64,000 nt of DNA. Origin: Actinocorallia sp. API 0066. Lineage in GTDB: Bacteria; Actinomycetota; Actinomycetes; Streptosporangiales; Streptosporangiaceae. This document shows positions 56,282 through 64,000 of the stretch, one piece after another. The first letter of the stretch is position 1. The number at the start of each line of letters is the position of its first letter. Made by a program: the position numbers and the translations under genes. The DNA lies in NCBI RefSeq assembly GCF_020991275.1, contig NZ_JAJLQY010000010.1, positions 62,001 through 126,000 of the forward strand, read 5' to 3'. Under the pieces are notes generated by a model. It saw only the letters and a list, made by a program, of their open reading frames with translations. It searched no databases and was not told the origin of the DNA.

Positions 56282-56616
56282 GTCCCGGCACGGCGCTGCG
56301 CGGAGAGGTGTGGGCCTGTGCTCTCCCCGCTCCGATAGGTCCTCATCCGGTGGTCGTCCTCACGGCCAACCGCGTCGCCGGGCCCCTTTCGGCGGTCACG
56401 GTCGCGGTGGTCACCGGATCCCCCGGCCCTCCGACCACCCATGTGCCCATCGGAAAGGAAGCGGGGCTCACCAAGTACGACGAGTCCTACGTCAACTGCA
56501 CGGACCTGCACACCGTCGCGAAGCCGAGGCTGCGCCGCAAGCTGGGCACGCTGGCGCTCGGCGAACTCCGGAGCGTGGAGGCGTCGGTCCGCCTGATCCT
56601 CGGACTCCAGACCTGA
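56275..56616 (+). CDS. MazF/PemK-family endoribonuclease toxin
   Basis: A 113-residue toxin with the MazF core: RGEVWACALPAPIGPHPVVVLT, the central VTGSPGPPTTHVPI strand, and SYVNCTDLHTVAKPRLRRKL, which contains the catalytic Arg and the Thr region, then LGTLALGELRSVEASVRLIL. It cleaves single-stranded RNA at short sites; the site cannot be predicted. ATG at 56275 (or GTG at 56278) inside the antitoxin gene. Confidence 0.88.
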   Translation: MVSPGTALRGEVWACALPAPIGPHPVVVLTANRVAGPLSAVTVAVVTGSPGPPTTHVPIGKEAGLTKYDESYVNCTDLHTVAKPRLRRKLGTLALGELRSVEASVRLILGLQT

Positions 56617-56669
56617 GACTCTGGCCGGCCTCGCCGGGACGACGGCGGTGGGGGGTTAGGCGAAGAGGG

Positions 56670-56870
56670 GTCGGGGAGTTCTGGCGGCGGGTTCCGGATG
56701 GGTTGTGGGGGTACTACGACGGGGATTCGGGGGCCGGGTCGTGGGAGCCGTGGCGTGTCGATCCGCGGCGGGACGGGCCGGGGGACGGGGTCGAGTTCAT
56801 CGCCGGGGACTCCGGTGCCGGGTACTGGGTCCGGCGGCGGCCCGGCGACGGGGCGGGGGGGGTTGAGGGG
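56670..56870 (+). other. short protein-like remnant between toxin and dehydratase genes
   Basis: One plus frame reads EFWRRVPDGLWGYYDGDSGA, then WEPWRVDPRRDGPGDGV and AGDSGAGYWVRRRPGDG, with a repeated GDSGAG(S/Y)W unit. There is no start codon and the frame runs on across an eight-G run at about 56856; one extra G would give a stop. It may be the decayed end of a gene or a small gene with an indel. No family recognised. Confidence 0.3.
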
Positions 56871-57806
56871 TTAGGAGAAGAGGAGGGTGGGGTCTATGTT
56901 GCCGCCGGAGAGGATGGCGGCGTAGTGGTGGCCGGCGGGGAGTTCGGCGCGGTGGTGGAGGTAGGCGGCGGTGGCGACGGCGCCGGCGGGTTCGGCGATG
57001 AGGTGGACGGAGGAGGCGAGGGAGCGCATGGAGGAGTAGATCTCCTCCTCCGTCACCGTGATGATGTCGTCCACGTGTTTGGTGATGTGGGCGAAGGGGA
57101 GGTCGCCGACACGTTCGGCGCGGAGGGCGTCGGCCATGGTGCGGGCCGTGTCCACCGGCGACCAGGCGACGGGACGGCCCAGGAGGAACGAGTCGCGGGC
57201 GTCGGCGGCCAGGGAGGGCTCCACCCCGATCACCTTCGTGCGGGGGCTGAGGAGCTTGACGGCCGTCGCCACGCCCGCCAGGAGGCCGCCTCCGCCGACG
57301 GGCACCAGGACGACGTCCAGGTCCGGCGCGTCGGCGAGCAGTTCGAGCCCGATCGTCGCCTGGCCCGCGATGACGCGGAGGTCGTCGAACGGGGCGATCA
57401 GGTCGTATCCGTGGTTCTCGGCCAACCGGGCTGCCGTCTCGGCGCGGGCCTCAAGGGTCGGTTCGACAAGGACGATTTCCGCGCCGAGATCCAGGCACGC
57501 CTGCACTTTGAGATCGGGCGCGGTGTGCGGAATGACGAGAACCGACGGGATGCCCAACTCGCGGGCGGCGTACGCGACGGCCTGGGCGTGATTGCCGCTG
57601 GAATGGGCGACGACCCCGGACGGGCGCGGTCCCGCCGTCATCGCGGCATATGCGCCGCGGATTTTGAACGCGCCGATCGGTTGCAGTGATTCCGGCTTGA
57701 CCGACAATTCGCTCCCGGGGAAGCGGACGAGCGGGGTCCGCACGGCCACCCCGGCGAGCCGCCGCGCCGCACCCTCGATTTCCGGCAAAGTGACCAGATC
57801 CGACAT
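56871..57806 (-). CDS. PLP-dependent threonine/serine dehydratase-like enzyme
   Basis: A 311-residue fold-type II PLP enzyme. The PLP Lys is residue 48 in GAFKIRGAYAAM; the Asn of SSGNHAQAVAYAA and the phosphate-binding loop VGGGGLLAG (about 169-177) are present. There is no C-terminal ACT-like regulatory domain, so it belongs to the catabolic dehydratase / serine racemase side and not to biosynthetic IlvA. It deaminates threonine or serine to the 2-oxoacid; substrate preference cannot be read from sequence. Confidence 0.9.
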   Translation of the reverse strand: MSDLVTLPEIEGAARRLAGVAVRTPLVRFPGSELSVKPESLQPIGAFKIRGAYAAMTAGPRPSGVVAHSSGNHAQAVAYAARELGIPSVLVIPHTAPDLKVQACLDLGAEIVLVEPTLEARAETAARLAENHGYDLIAPFDDLRVIAGQATIGLELLADAPDLDVVLVPVGGGGLLAGVATAVKLLSPRTKVIGVEPSLAADARDSFLLGRPVAWSPVDTARTMADALRAERVGDLPFAHITKHVDDIITVTEEEIYSSMRSLASSVHLIAEPAGAVATAAYLHHRAELPAGHHYAAILSGGNIDPTLLFS

Positions 57807-58071
57807 GCCGGAACCCTATCCGGCGCGGTCAAGCGACCCCGAACCAACCGGCCGAAACCGTCATCAGACGGGGTCTGCGAAGGTCAGGAACGGTGTCAGT
57901 GGCGCGTGGGTTGCTGCTGTGAGGCATGCAGCGGTTACTTTCCGACGTCCTTGCTGGTCAGGGCGTCACAGAAAGTCATCTTTTCCGAAAACAAGGCATG
58001 AAACGGTCTTGACCCGTCAGACTTGGAATCCAACCACCCGTCACCAGAGCGGGACAAAAGGGAGAGAATCC

Positions 58072-58269
58072 GTGGAAAGCACTAGTGAGCGGCTGCTGAC
58101 ACCTGGTGAGGTCGCCAACCTGTTCCGCGTCGACCCGAAGACGGTCACCCGCTGGGCCGCGGCGGGCCGGATCAGCAGCATCCGCACGCCGGGCGGCCAC
58201 CGCCGGTTCCGCGAGTCCGAGGTGCACGCGCTGCTGCGCGGCGAAGAGCCGCTCACCGAGGTCCGCTAG
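58072..58269 (+). CDS. bldC: BldC-family MerR-like DNA-binding protein
   Basis: A 65-residue single-domain winged-helix protein. The sequence LLTPGEVANLFRVDPKTVTR and GGHRRFRESEV match the MerR-type DNA-binding domain of BldC, which lacks an effector domain and binds DNA as head-to-tail oligomers on direct repeats, delaying development in Streptomyces. The GTG follows GGGAG at 58061-58065. The 265-base upstream region is large for such a small gene and A/T-rich near 57975-58010, so it probably contains its promoter. Confidence 0.88.
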   Translation: MESTSERLLTPGEVANLFRVDPKTVTRWAAAGRISSIRTPGGHRRFRESEVHALLRGEEPLTEVR

Positions 58270-58270
58270 C

Positions 58271-58510
58271 TCAGTCGTCGGGGAGCGTGGCCTTCCACTC
58301 CTCAAAACTGGTGCGCAACGCCTCGTCGTCCCTGCGCCAGCGTTCTTTGATCCTGACGAGTTCCTCTTCACTGACCGCCTCCGCGGCCAGTGATGAATAA
58401 TCCTCGTCTTCGGGGCCTATTTCACGATAGGTCTGCACGATCTCGTCGTTCTCGGTGAGTTCGCTGTACGGCACCCGCAATCTCCCATTGGCGAGTCTGA
58501 TCACGTACAT
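58271..58510 (-). CDS. conserved acidic small protein
   Basis: A 79-residue protein that begins MYVIRLANGRLRVPYSELTE and continues with an acidic helical part (EEELVRIKERWRRDDEALRT). No Cys and no membrane segment. It is convergent with bldC (one base between the stops) and follows the metallopeptidase gene by 11 bases, so it may be its partner or regulator. No family is named. Confidence 0.65.
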   Translation of the reverse strand: MYVIRLANGRLRVPYSELTENDEIVQTYREIGPEDEDYSSLAAEAVSEEELVRIKERWRRDDEALRTSFEEWKATLPDD

Positions 58511-58521
58511 CCTCGTACTCC

Positions 58522-59343
58522 TCAGATTCCATACCGGCGGTTGAAGAACAGCATCACGTCGAGCGCAAGGCGGATGTTGCCGCCGAGCATGTCGACGAGG
58601 GCGGGGCGCTGGTGCGAGGCGATCGCGGCGAACGCGTCGGCGAAGAACTCCCGGCGGCCCAGCACCCCCTCCTGGCGGTGGAACCCGCTGCGCAGGAAGG
58701 GCGCGCACGACCGGAAGAGCGCCTGGAACTCGGGGGAGTCCGACACCCAGCCGCCGCCGGGGACGTCGACGTCGTCGAGCGCGTGGCCGACCTCGTGCAT
58801 CATGACGTCGGGGGTGGGCGACGGCCGGTCGCCCACGACGATCTTGCGGTTGCCGTAGGCGCCCGCGCACACGTCCCACGTGGCGGCCCCGGAAGGCAGT
58901 GCCCGGCCCTTGAGCTCGCCCATGTGGTCGAGGTCGGGCACGCCGCCCGGACCCACGTAGATGCCCTCCAGGGCGCGCGCGAGCTTGTCCTTGAGCCGCT
59001 GCGGCAGCGCGGCGAGACTCTCCACGGCACGGACGACGGCTTCGGGCGGCGGCCCCTTGGCGGCGTCCCACTGCCGCACCAGGATGCGCTCCAGCGGGCC
59101 GCAGTGGATGCGGCCGTCACCGCCCCAGGGGTGGTCCGGCGGATGCGGCGGGACGGCGATGATGGTGTCGTCCAGCTCGTAGCCCGCGGCGTCCCACAGG
59201 CCGACCGAGGCGTCGTCGCGGCCCGCCCTGCGGAACCTGCCGCGGGTGTCGCGCGGCTGCACCTCGCGGGCGCGCACCGCGTCGGGGCGCCGCGGGGCCG
59301 CCGGGAAAGCCTCGGCGGTCTTCCGGTGTCTTCCCCACCGCAT
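58522..59343 (-). CDS. anthrax-lethal-factor-like (ATLF/M34-type) zinc metallopeptidase
   Basis: A 273-residue protein with a gluzincin site: HEVGHALDD (His183, Glu184, His187, Asp190) and the downstream EFFADAFAA (232-240), the pattern of ATLF/Pro-Pro endopeptidase proteins. The N-terminal 60 residues are Arg-rich and there is no signal peptide, so it is cytoplasmic or secreted by another route. ATG at 59343, six bases after GGGAG. The lethal-factor family cleaves specific linear peptides; the substrate here is unknown. It forms a short minus-strand pair with the 79-residue protein. Confidence 0.75.
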   Translation of the reverse strand: MRWGRHRKTAEAFPAAPRRPDAVRAREVQPRDTRGRFRRAGRDDASVGLWDAAGYELDDTIIAVPPHPPDHPWGGDGRIHCGPLERILVRQWDAAKGPPPEAVVRAVESLAALPQRLKDKLARALEGIYVGPGGVPDLDHMGELKGRALPSGAATWDVCAGAYGNRKIVVGDRPSPTPDVMMHEVGHALDDVDVPGGGWVSDSPEFQALFRSCAPFLRSGFHRQEGVLGRREFFADAFAAIASHQRPALVDMLGGNIRLALDVMLFFNRRYGI

Positions 59344-59405
59344 GAGCATCTCCCGCGTAGCCGGACATCGCCGACCATTCAAGCGCGGAACGACGCAAGA
59401 TCACA

Positions 59406-60341
59406 TCACATGCCCGAGTAGGAGTGCAGCCCCTCGAAGAAGATGTTCACGCCGACCAGGTTGAACAGCAGCGCCGCGTAGCCGATGACGGACACGACGG
59501 CGGCCTTGCGGCCCTTCCATCCGGCGGTGGCGCGGGCGTGCAGGTATCCGGCGTAGATGGCGAAGACGATGAACGACCACGTCTCCTTGGGGTCCCAGCC
59601 CCAGTAGCGGCCCCACGCCTCGTCGGCCCAGATGGCGCCCGCGATGATGGCGAACGTCCAGACGGGGAAGACGAACATGATGGACTTGTAGGCGAGCCCG
59701 TCAAGGACGTTCGCGGAAGGCAGCCGGTCGAGCAGACTCGGCTTGGGCTCGCCCTCGGCCTTGCGGGCCTCGCGGCGCGCGGCGGGCAGGTACAGCAGCG
59801 TGGCGACGAACCCGACGGTGAAGCCGCCCGACGCGATGATGGCGGCGGTGACGTGGATGGCGATCCAGTACGACTCCAGCGCGGGCACGACGGCCCCGGC
59901 CTCCTGGTAGAGCCAGATCGTCGCGGCCCCCAGCCCGATGACGACGGCGACCATGACGAACGCGCCAAGGAACTTCGCCTTCGCCTTGAACACGAGCACG
60001 AGGTAGGCCGTGACGGCAGCAACGCAGATCGCCACGACGAACTCGTACATGTTCGCCCAGGGCCAGCGCTCCACCGCGATGCCGCGCGTCACCATCGCGC
60101 CCGCGTGCAGCAGCCAGCCGAGGACGGTCATGCCGATGGCGAAGCGGCCCCAGTCGGCGCGCGCCTTCTCCGGCTCCTCCTGCGGGAGCTCGGGGCCGCC
60201 CGCGCCGACGAGCGCGCGGCGTTCGGCCCGCGTCGGCGACGAGACGAGGTCGGCCGCGTAGCCGAACATCGCCACGACGTACAGAAGCACAGCGCCGAGC
60301 ACGAGGTTGTTGCTCAGGCCGGCCAGATCGGCGTCGACCAC
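59406..60341 (-). CDS. ccsB: cytochrome c synthase subunit CcsB/ResC (CcsA-like)
   Basis: A 311-residue multi-helix protein of System II cytochrome c maturation. The haem-handling WWD-type motif is visible as WGWDPKETWSF near residue 240, with conserved His in the flanking loops (LHAGAMVTRG, AIHVTAAI and HARATAG). With ResB it carries haem across the membrane and ligates it to apocytochrome. The GTG at 60341 follows AAGGAG by eight bases, four bases after the resB stop. Confidence 0.93.
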   Translation of the reverse strand: MVDADLAGLSNNLVLGAVLLYVVAMFGYAADLVSSPTRAERRALVGAGGPELPQEEPEKARADWGRFAIGMTVLGWLLHAGAMVTRGIAVERWPWANMYEFVVAICVAAVTAYLVLVFKAKAKFLGAFVMVAVVIGLGAATIWLYQEAGAVVPALESYWIAIHVTAAIIASGGFTVGFVATLLYLPAARREARKAEGEPKPSLLDRLPSANVLDGLAYKSIMFVFPVWTFAIIAGAIWADEAWGRYWGWDPKETWSFIVFAIYAGYLHARATAGWKGRKAAVVSVIGYAALLFNLVGVNIFFEGLHSYSGM

Positions 60342-60345
60342 CGTG

Positions 60346-61908
60346 TCACTCCTTGATCGGGCCGGTGGGGACCGGCTCGCTGTCGTCCGAGCGCTCCGCG
60401 CGCCCTTCGTCGTCGTCCGGCCGGAGTTCGGTGAGGATCTCGTCGAACTCGGCGGTGGCCGCGCCCAGGGTGAGGCCGCCGACCTCGACCACGGTACGCC
60501 CGTCGTCCCCGGCCCGCGCACGGACCCACACCCTGCGGCGGCGGACCATGAAGGACCCGACGAGCCCCAGGACGGCCAGCGCCCCGGCGACCAGCGCGGG
60601 CACCCTTCCGGGGTCGTAGGTGACGGTCAGGGCGCCGTACTCCTTGAAGCCGGTGAACTCCAGGGTGCCCGCCCCGCCCGGAAGCTCCAGTTTGTCCCCC
60701 ACCTTGAGGACCTTCGCCTCCTCGGGGAGCTTCACCATCTCCAGCTTCGTCGAGTCGATCTCGTAGACGGACTGGGCGTTCCCGTTGTCCATGTTGAGGT
60801 CGCCCTTGAACGCCGCCATCACCGCGACCGTCGGGTTGAGCGGGCCGGGGAACGTCGAGACGATCGCCACGCCGTCCCTGGAGGCCCCGGCGGTCGGCCA
60901 GAACATCATCTGGAAGGCGAGCTGCTCCGGGCGCGCGTCGGGGGTCTTGAGGACGCCCTCGGACGTCAGGTTGCCGGTCTCGCGCGGGATGAACTGGACC
61001 GCGTCGTTGAACGCGACGTTCCCCTCCGCGTCGGTGACCTTGAACGTCGGCGCGTACCCGTGGCCGAGGAGGTAGACCTTGGCGCCGTCCACGTCGAGCG
61101 GGTGGTTGACGCGCAGGGTGTACCGCTTCTCGGCGGCGCCGGGCTTCTCCCGGTAGGTGAGGTCGCCCCAGAAGCCGCTGGGCTGGCCCGTCTGGGGGCC
61201 CGAGGTGATGAACTCGGCCTTGAAGTCGTCAAGGGTGACCTGGAAGGGGGCGAGGTCCTCAGGGTCGACGAGGTGGCCGGGCTTGTACTCGTCATAGAAG
61301 GCGACGGAGTTGCTGAAGCCGGTGCCTTCGGTCAGCAGGAGGTTGCCCCGGTAGCCGAACAGGGAGCCGAGCCCGATGGCGCAGAGCAGGGCGAGCATCG
61401 CCAGGTGGAACAGGAGGTTCCCGGCCTCGCCCAGGTAGCCCTTCTCGGACGCGACCGAGTCGCCGTCCACGACGGTCCGGAAGCGCCTCGCGCGCAGCAC
61501 CTTGCGGGCCGCCTCGACGGCCTCGTCCGGCGTCGCGGAGGTGGTGAACTCCCCGTGCTGCGGAAGCCGACCGAGCCGCTGCGGCGCCTTGGGCGGCCGT
61601 GCCCTGACGTGCCCGTACAGCTGCCAGGCGCGCGGCACCACACAGCCCGCGAGCGACGTGAACAGCAGCAGGTACACGGCGGCGAACCAGGGCGCGGCGA
61701 ACACGTCGAACAGCGAGAGCCGGTCGAGCCACTTCGCCAGCTCGGGGCTGTTCTCGAAGTACTCGTTCACCTTCTCCGGCGACATCCCCCGCTGCGGGAA
61801 GATCGAGCCGGGCACGGACGCGAGCGCGACGAGGAACAGCAGCACGAGCGCCGTCCGCATCGACGTCAACTGCCGCCAGCCCCAGCGCAGCCAGCCCGTC
61901 ACACCCAT
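60346..61908 (-). CDS. resB: cytochrome c biogenesis protein ResB
   Basis: A 520-residue partner of CcsB. Three N-terminal helices (about 17-36, 70-92 and 165-190) and one near 440-460 anchor a large external domain that binds apocytochrome c. Family blocks are SMRTALVLLFLVALASVPGS and LFHLAMLALLCAIGLGSLFG. The cytoplasmic C-terminal tail is acidic. It begins one base before the ccdA stop codon, so translation is coupled. Confidence 0.92.
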   Translation of the reverse strand: MGVTGWLRWGWRQLTSMRTALVLLFLVALASVPGSIFPQRGMSPEKVNEYFENSPELAKWLDRLSLFDVFAAPWFAAVYLLLFTSLAGCVVPRAWQLYGHVRARPPKAPQRLGRLPQHGEFTTSATPDEAVEAARKVLRARRFRTVVDGDSVASEKGYLGEAGNLLFHLAMLALLCAIGLGSLFGYRGNLLLTEGTGFSNSVAFYDEYKPGHLVDPEDLAPFQVTLDDFKAEFITSGPQTGQPSGFWGDLTYREKPGAAEKRYTLRVNHPLDVDGAKVYLLGHGYAPTFKVTDAEGNVAFNDAVQFIPRETGNLTSEGVLKTPDARPEQLAFQMMFWPTAGASRDGVAIVSTFPGPLNPTVAVMAAFKGDLNMDNGNAQSVYEIDSTKLEMVKLPEEAKVLKVGDKLELPGGAGTLEFTGFKEYGALTVTYDPGRVPALVAGALAVLGLVGSFMVRRRRVWVRARAGDDGRTVVEVGGLTLGAATAEFDEILTELRPDDDEGRAERSDDSEPVPTGPIKE

Positions 61909-62661
61909 CTAGATCACCGTCCCGAAGCCGCCGATCCACACGCGCAGCTCGTTGTTGAGTTCGGTCCACAGCCCGGACAGCAGGAGGACGCCGATCGCGA
62001 CGAGCATCAGCCCGCCGAGGCGCATCACGAGCGCGTAGTGCCGCTTCACCCAGCCGAAGACGCCGAGCGCGCGCCGGTAAGCCAGGGCCGTCACCAGGAA
62101 CGGCAGCCCGAGACCGAGGCAGTAGACGAACGAGAGCAGGCCGCCGCGCACCGGGGTCGCCTCGGTGAACGCCAGCGCCTGGATCGCAGTGAGGGTCGGG
62201 CCTATGCAGGGCGTCCAGCCGAGCCCGAACAGCACACCGAGCAGCGGCGCGCCCGCGACGCCCGCGGCGGGCAGCCGGTCGGACTTGAACGTGCGCTGGA
62301 ACCGGGTGAACAGGCCCATGAAGAGCAGGCCCATGACGATCGTGACGGCGCCGAGCACCCGTGTCAGGACGTCCTCGTACAGGTTGAGCCAGCGGCCGAG
62401 CCCGCCGAAGAAGAAGCCGTACGCCATGAAGACGAACGTGAAGCCGAGCACGAACAGCGCGACCCCGGCGACGAGCCTGCCCTTGCGCTGCTCGGCCAGG
62501 TCCGCGCCGGTCATGCCCGTCACGTACGACAGGTAGCCGGGGACGAGCGGCAGCACACACGGGCTGAGGAACGACACCGTCCCGGCGAGCGCGGCGAGCG
62601 GCAGGGCCAGCACCAGCGTGCCGCTGGTGATGGTCTGCTCGATGCCGGACGCGAGGATCAC
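61909..62661 (-). CDS. ccdA: thiol:disulfide transporter CcdA
   Basis: A 250-residue, six-helix protein that passes electrons from cytoplasmic thioredoxin to external thiol proteins. The two redox Cys are in SPCVLPLVPGYLSYVTG and GWTPCIGPTL. It feeds the lipoprotein TlpA encoded four bases upstream, which keeps apocytochrome c reduced for haem ligation. Confidence 0.95.
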   Translation of the reverse strand: MILASGIEQTITSGTLVLALPLAALAGTVSFLSPCVLPLVPGYLSYVTGMTGADLAEQRKGRLVAGVALFVLGFTFVFMAYGFFFGGLGRWLNLYEDVLTRVLGAVTIVMGLLFMGLFTRFQRTFKSDRLPAAGVAGAPLLGVLFGLGWTPCIGPTLTAIQALAFTEATPVRGGLLSFVYCLGLGLPFLVTALAYRRALGVFGWVKRHYALVMRLGGLMLVAIGVLLLSGLWTELNNELRVWIGGFGTVI

Positions 62662-62665
62662 GGGG

Positions 62666-63199
62666 TCACTGCTCGGCGACGATCGCGGCGAGCGCGGGGT
62701 TGAGCTTCGTCGTCGTCACCAGGCCGGGGAACTGGACGGCGACGCGGCCCTGGCGGTCCAGGATCAGCGTGGTCGGCAGCGCGCTGGGGTTGACGGTCGA
62801 GAACGACTGGGTGATCTTGCCCTGCGGGTCGAAGAAACTCGGGTAGGTCGTGCCGAACGTCCGGGTGAACGCCTTGGCCCCGTCGCGGGTGTCCTCGATG
62901 TCCACGCCGACGAACTCGACGCCCTTGTCCTTGTTCTCCTTGTAGGTGTGCTCCAACGTCTCGGCCTCACCCCGGCAGGGGCCACACCACGACGCCCAGA
63001 AGTTCACCACGGTGACCTTGCCCTTGAAGGACGCCAGGTCGAGCGGCTTTCCTTCGAGGTCCTCGCCCTTCACCTCGCCGACGGGCGCCTTGCGCTCCTC
63101 GGCCGGGATCGGCTTACCCGGCTCGACCCCCGTCCCGCCCCCGCCGCAGGCCGCGACGGACAACAGCAGCGCGGACGCGGCGACGGCACGGGGGATCAT
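62666..63199 (-). CDS. TlpA/ResA-like thiol-disulfide lipoprotein
   Basis: A 177-residue lipoprotein with lipobox LLLSVAAC (Cys18) and a thioredoxin domain carrying WCGPC (Cys72/Cys75) and the cis-Pro region SALPTTLILD. It reduces the disulfide of apocytochrome c. The ATG at 63199 follows GGAG at seven bases. A seven-base-arm palindrome lies 31 bases upstream. Confidence 0.93.
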   Translation of the reverse strand: MIPRAVAASALLLSVAACGGGGTGVEPGKPIPAEERKAPVGEVKGEDLEGKPLDLASFKGKVTVVNFWASWCGPCRGEAETLEHTYKENKDKGVEFVGVDIEDTRDGAKAFTRTFGTTYPSFFDPQGKITQSFSTVNPSALPTTLILDRQGRVAVQFPGLVTTTKLNPALAAIVAEQ

Positions 63200-63229
63200 C
63201 AAAACTCTCCAAGAAGTACTCCGCCTGAT

Positions 63230-63248
63230 GTACTACGGCGGGTAGTAC
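63230..63248. promoter_or_regulatory. palindrome upstream of the cytochrome c maturation operon
   Basis: Perfect arms GTACTAC and GTAGTAC with a five-base centre GGCGG, 31 bases before the tlpA-like start. A further AGTACT lies at 63215-63220, so GTAC half-sites recur through the leader. It resembles the TACTA-type half-sites described for BlaI/MecI-family repressors (from memory); the binding protein is unknown. Confidence 0.5.
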
Positions 63249-63265
63249 CCGACTGTACCGGCGCC

Positions 63266-63898
63266 TCAGGCGCCCGGGATGGTGGGGCCCTTGATCAGGT
63301 GCGCGGCGGGCTCGTGGTACTCCACCCGGGCCAGCTCGCCGTCCTCGTAGACGAGGCTGGTGACGCTAGCCAGGCCGCACTCACGGCGGCGCGGGTCGTG
63401 CCACAGCCGGACGCCCTCGGCCCGCCGCCGCGCCGTGTAGATCGGCAACTGATGGCTCACCAGAACGGCCTCGCCGCCCCGCGCGGCGGTGCGCGCCTCG
63501 GCCGTCACCGCGTCCATCCGGCGCGCGACGACCTCGAACGGCTCGCCCCACGACGGGCTGAACGGGTTCCGGAAACGCGGCCAGACACGCGGGTCGACCA
63601 GGCGCGACATCTTGAAGACCTCGCCCTCGAAGACGTTCGCGGCCTCGATGAGGCGCTCGTCGACGACCGGTTTGATCCCGGTGGCCTCGGCGAGCGGCGC
63701 CACCGTCTCCTGGGCGCGTTCCAAGGGCGAGGTGTACAGCGCGAGGACGTCACGGCCGCGGAACCATCCGGCGGCGGCCTTGGCCATCAGATGCCCGTCC
63801 TCGCTCAGGTGGAAGTCGGGCAGCCTGCCGTACAGCACACCGCGCGGGTTGTGAACCTCGCCGTGGCGCAGCAGGTGGACGATCGTGGTCTCAGTCAT
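63266..63898 (-). CDS. histidine phosphatase (phosphoglycerate mutase-like)
   Basis: A 210-residue protein with the RHGE signature (His12) and the second His in LVSHQLPIY. The Pro/Trp-rich insert RVWPRFRNPFSPSWGEPFE is a feature of the actinomycete family found between hemL and the ccs genes. It could act on a small phosphate ester; the true substrate is unknown. It is on the same strand as hemL and the ccs operon, 67 bases before the tlpA start. Confidence 0.88.
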   Translation of the reverse strand: MTETTIVHLLRHGEVHNPRGVLYGRLPDFHLSEDGHLMAKAAAGWFRGRDVLALYTSPLERAQETVAPLAEATGIKPVVDERLIEAANVFEGEVFKMSRLVDPRVWPRFRNPFSPSWGEPFEVVARRMDAVTAEARTAARGGEAVLVSHQLPIYTARRRAEGVRLWHDPRRRECGLASVTSLVYEDGELARVEYHEPAAHLIKGPTIPGA

Positions 63899-63930
63899 GG
63901 CGGCCCCAGGGTACCCGTGTCCGGCAGCGG

Positions 63931-64000
63931 TCAGACGGCGCGCGCGGCGGCGCGTGCGGCGTGCGGCAGCGCGTCGGCGATCCGGTCCAGCGCGGCGTCG
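63931..64000 (-). CDS. hemL: 3' end of glutamate-1-semialdehyde 2,1-aminomutase (partial)
   Basis: The last 23 codons read DAALDRIADALPHAARAAAR, then AV and a stop at 63931-63933. The helical Ala-rich ending fits HemL, and the order hemL, histidine phosphatase, tlpA, ccdA, resB, ccsB is, as I recall, that of Streptomyces. The call rests mainly on context; the body of the gene lies outside the window. Confidence 0.55.
   Translation of the reverse strand, partial: DAALDRIADALPHAARAAARAV

Overview
The window is about 70% G+C, uses GTG starts freely and packs genes with ATGA/GTGA overlaps. It carries a complete 14-gene nuo operon, a second partial nuo cluster, ferredoxin-type 2-oxoacid oxidoreductase genes, menaquinone genes, a BldC-type regulator and an XRE-TPR regulator. 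This points to a spore-forming or filamentous actinomycete, most likely in or near Streptosporangiales/Thermomonosporaceae (Actinomadura-like). That placement is inference from gene content; no rRNA or tRNA gene is visible.

Layout. (1) 1-4.9 kb: the end of an unknown gene, an OlsA/OlsB-like acyltransferase pair, a type III polyketide synthase, a GGCT-like protein and the HtpX membrane protease. (2) 4.95-13.8 kb, minus strand: a second complex I cluster, nuoA2-B2-C2-H2-I2-J2-K2-L2-M2-N2, with no nuoD, E, F or G. (3) 13.9-18.8 kb, plus strand: a Pro/Gly-rich membrane protein, then korA-korB. (4) 18.9-34.4 kb: mixed genes, including a secreted hydrolase fused to an ABC ATPase with its permease, a 33-residue peptide behind a structured leader, a secreted propeller/phytase-like protein, an HxlR regulator divergent from an F420-type oxidoreductase, a cryptic operon of four small proteins downstream of an XRE-TPR regulator, MsrA, RarD and a C39-like peptidase. 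(5) 34.5-53.2 kb, minus strand: a menaquinone/complex I block (menG, geranylgeranyl-reductase/MenJ-like, nuoA-N, polyprenyl diphosphate synthase). (6) 53.2-56.9 kb: a lower-G+C accessory patch with an ATPase + RloB pair, a decayed gene and a MazEF-type toxin-antitoxin pair. (7) 56.9-64 kb: a threonine dehydratase-like enzyme, BldC, an anthrax-lethal-factor-like metallopeptidase, a System II cytochrome c maturation operon (tlpA-ccdA-resB-ccsB), a histidine phosphatase and the 3' end of hemL.

How they fit together. The core theme is menaquinone-based respiration. MenG, the MenJ-like reductase and the polyprenyl synthase make and tailor menaquinone. NuoA-N delivers NADH electrons to it. KorAB produces reduced ferredoxin beside a complex I that has no NADH-oxidising module. 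The Ccs/Res system matures c-type cytochromes. The most unusual parts are the incomplete second complex I next to korAB, the hydrolase-ABC fusion, the ATPase/RloB module, and the four-gene cryptic operon with a composite operator.
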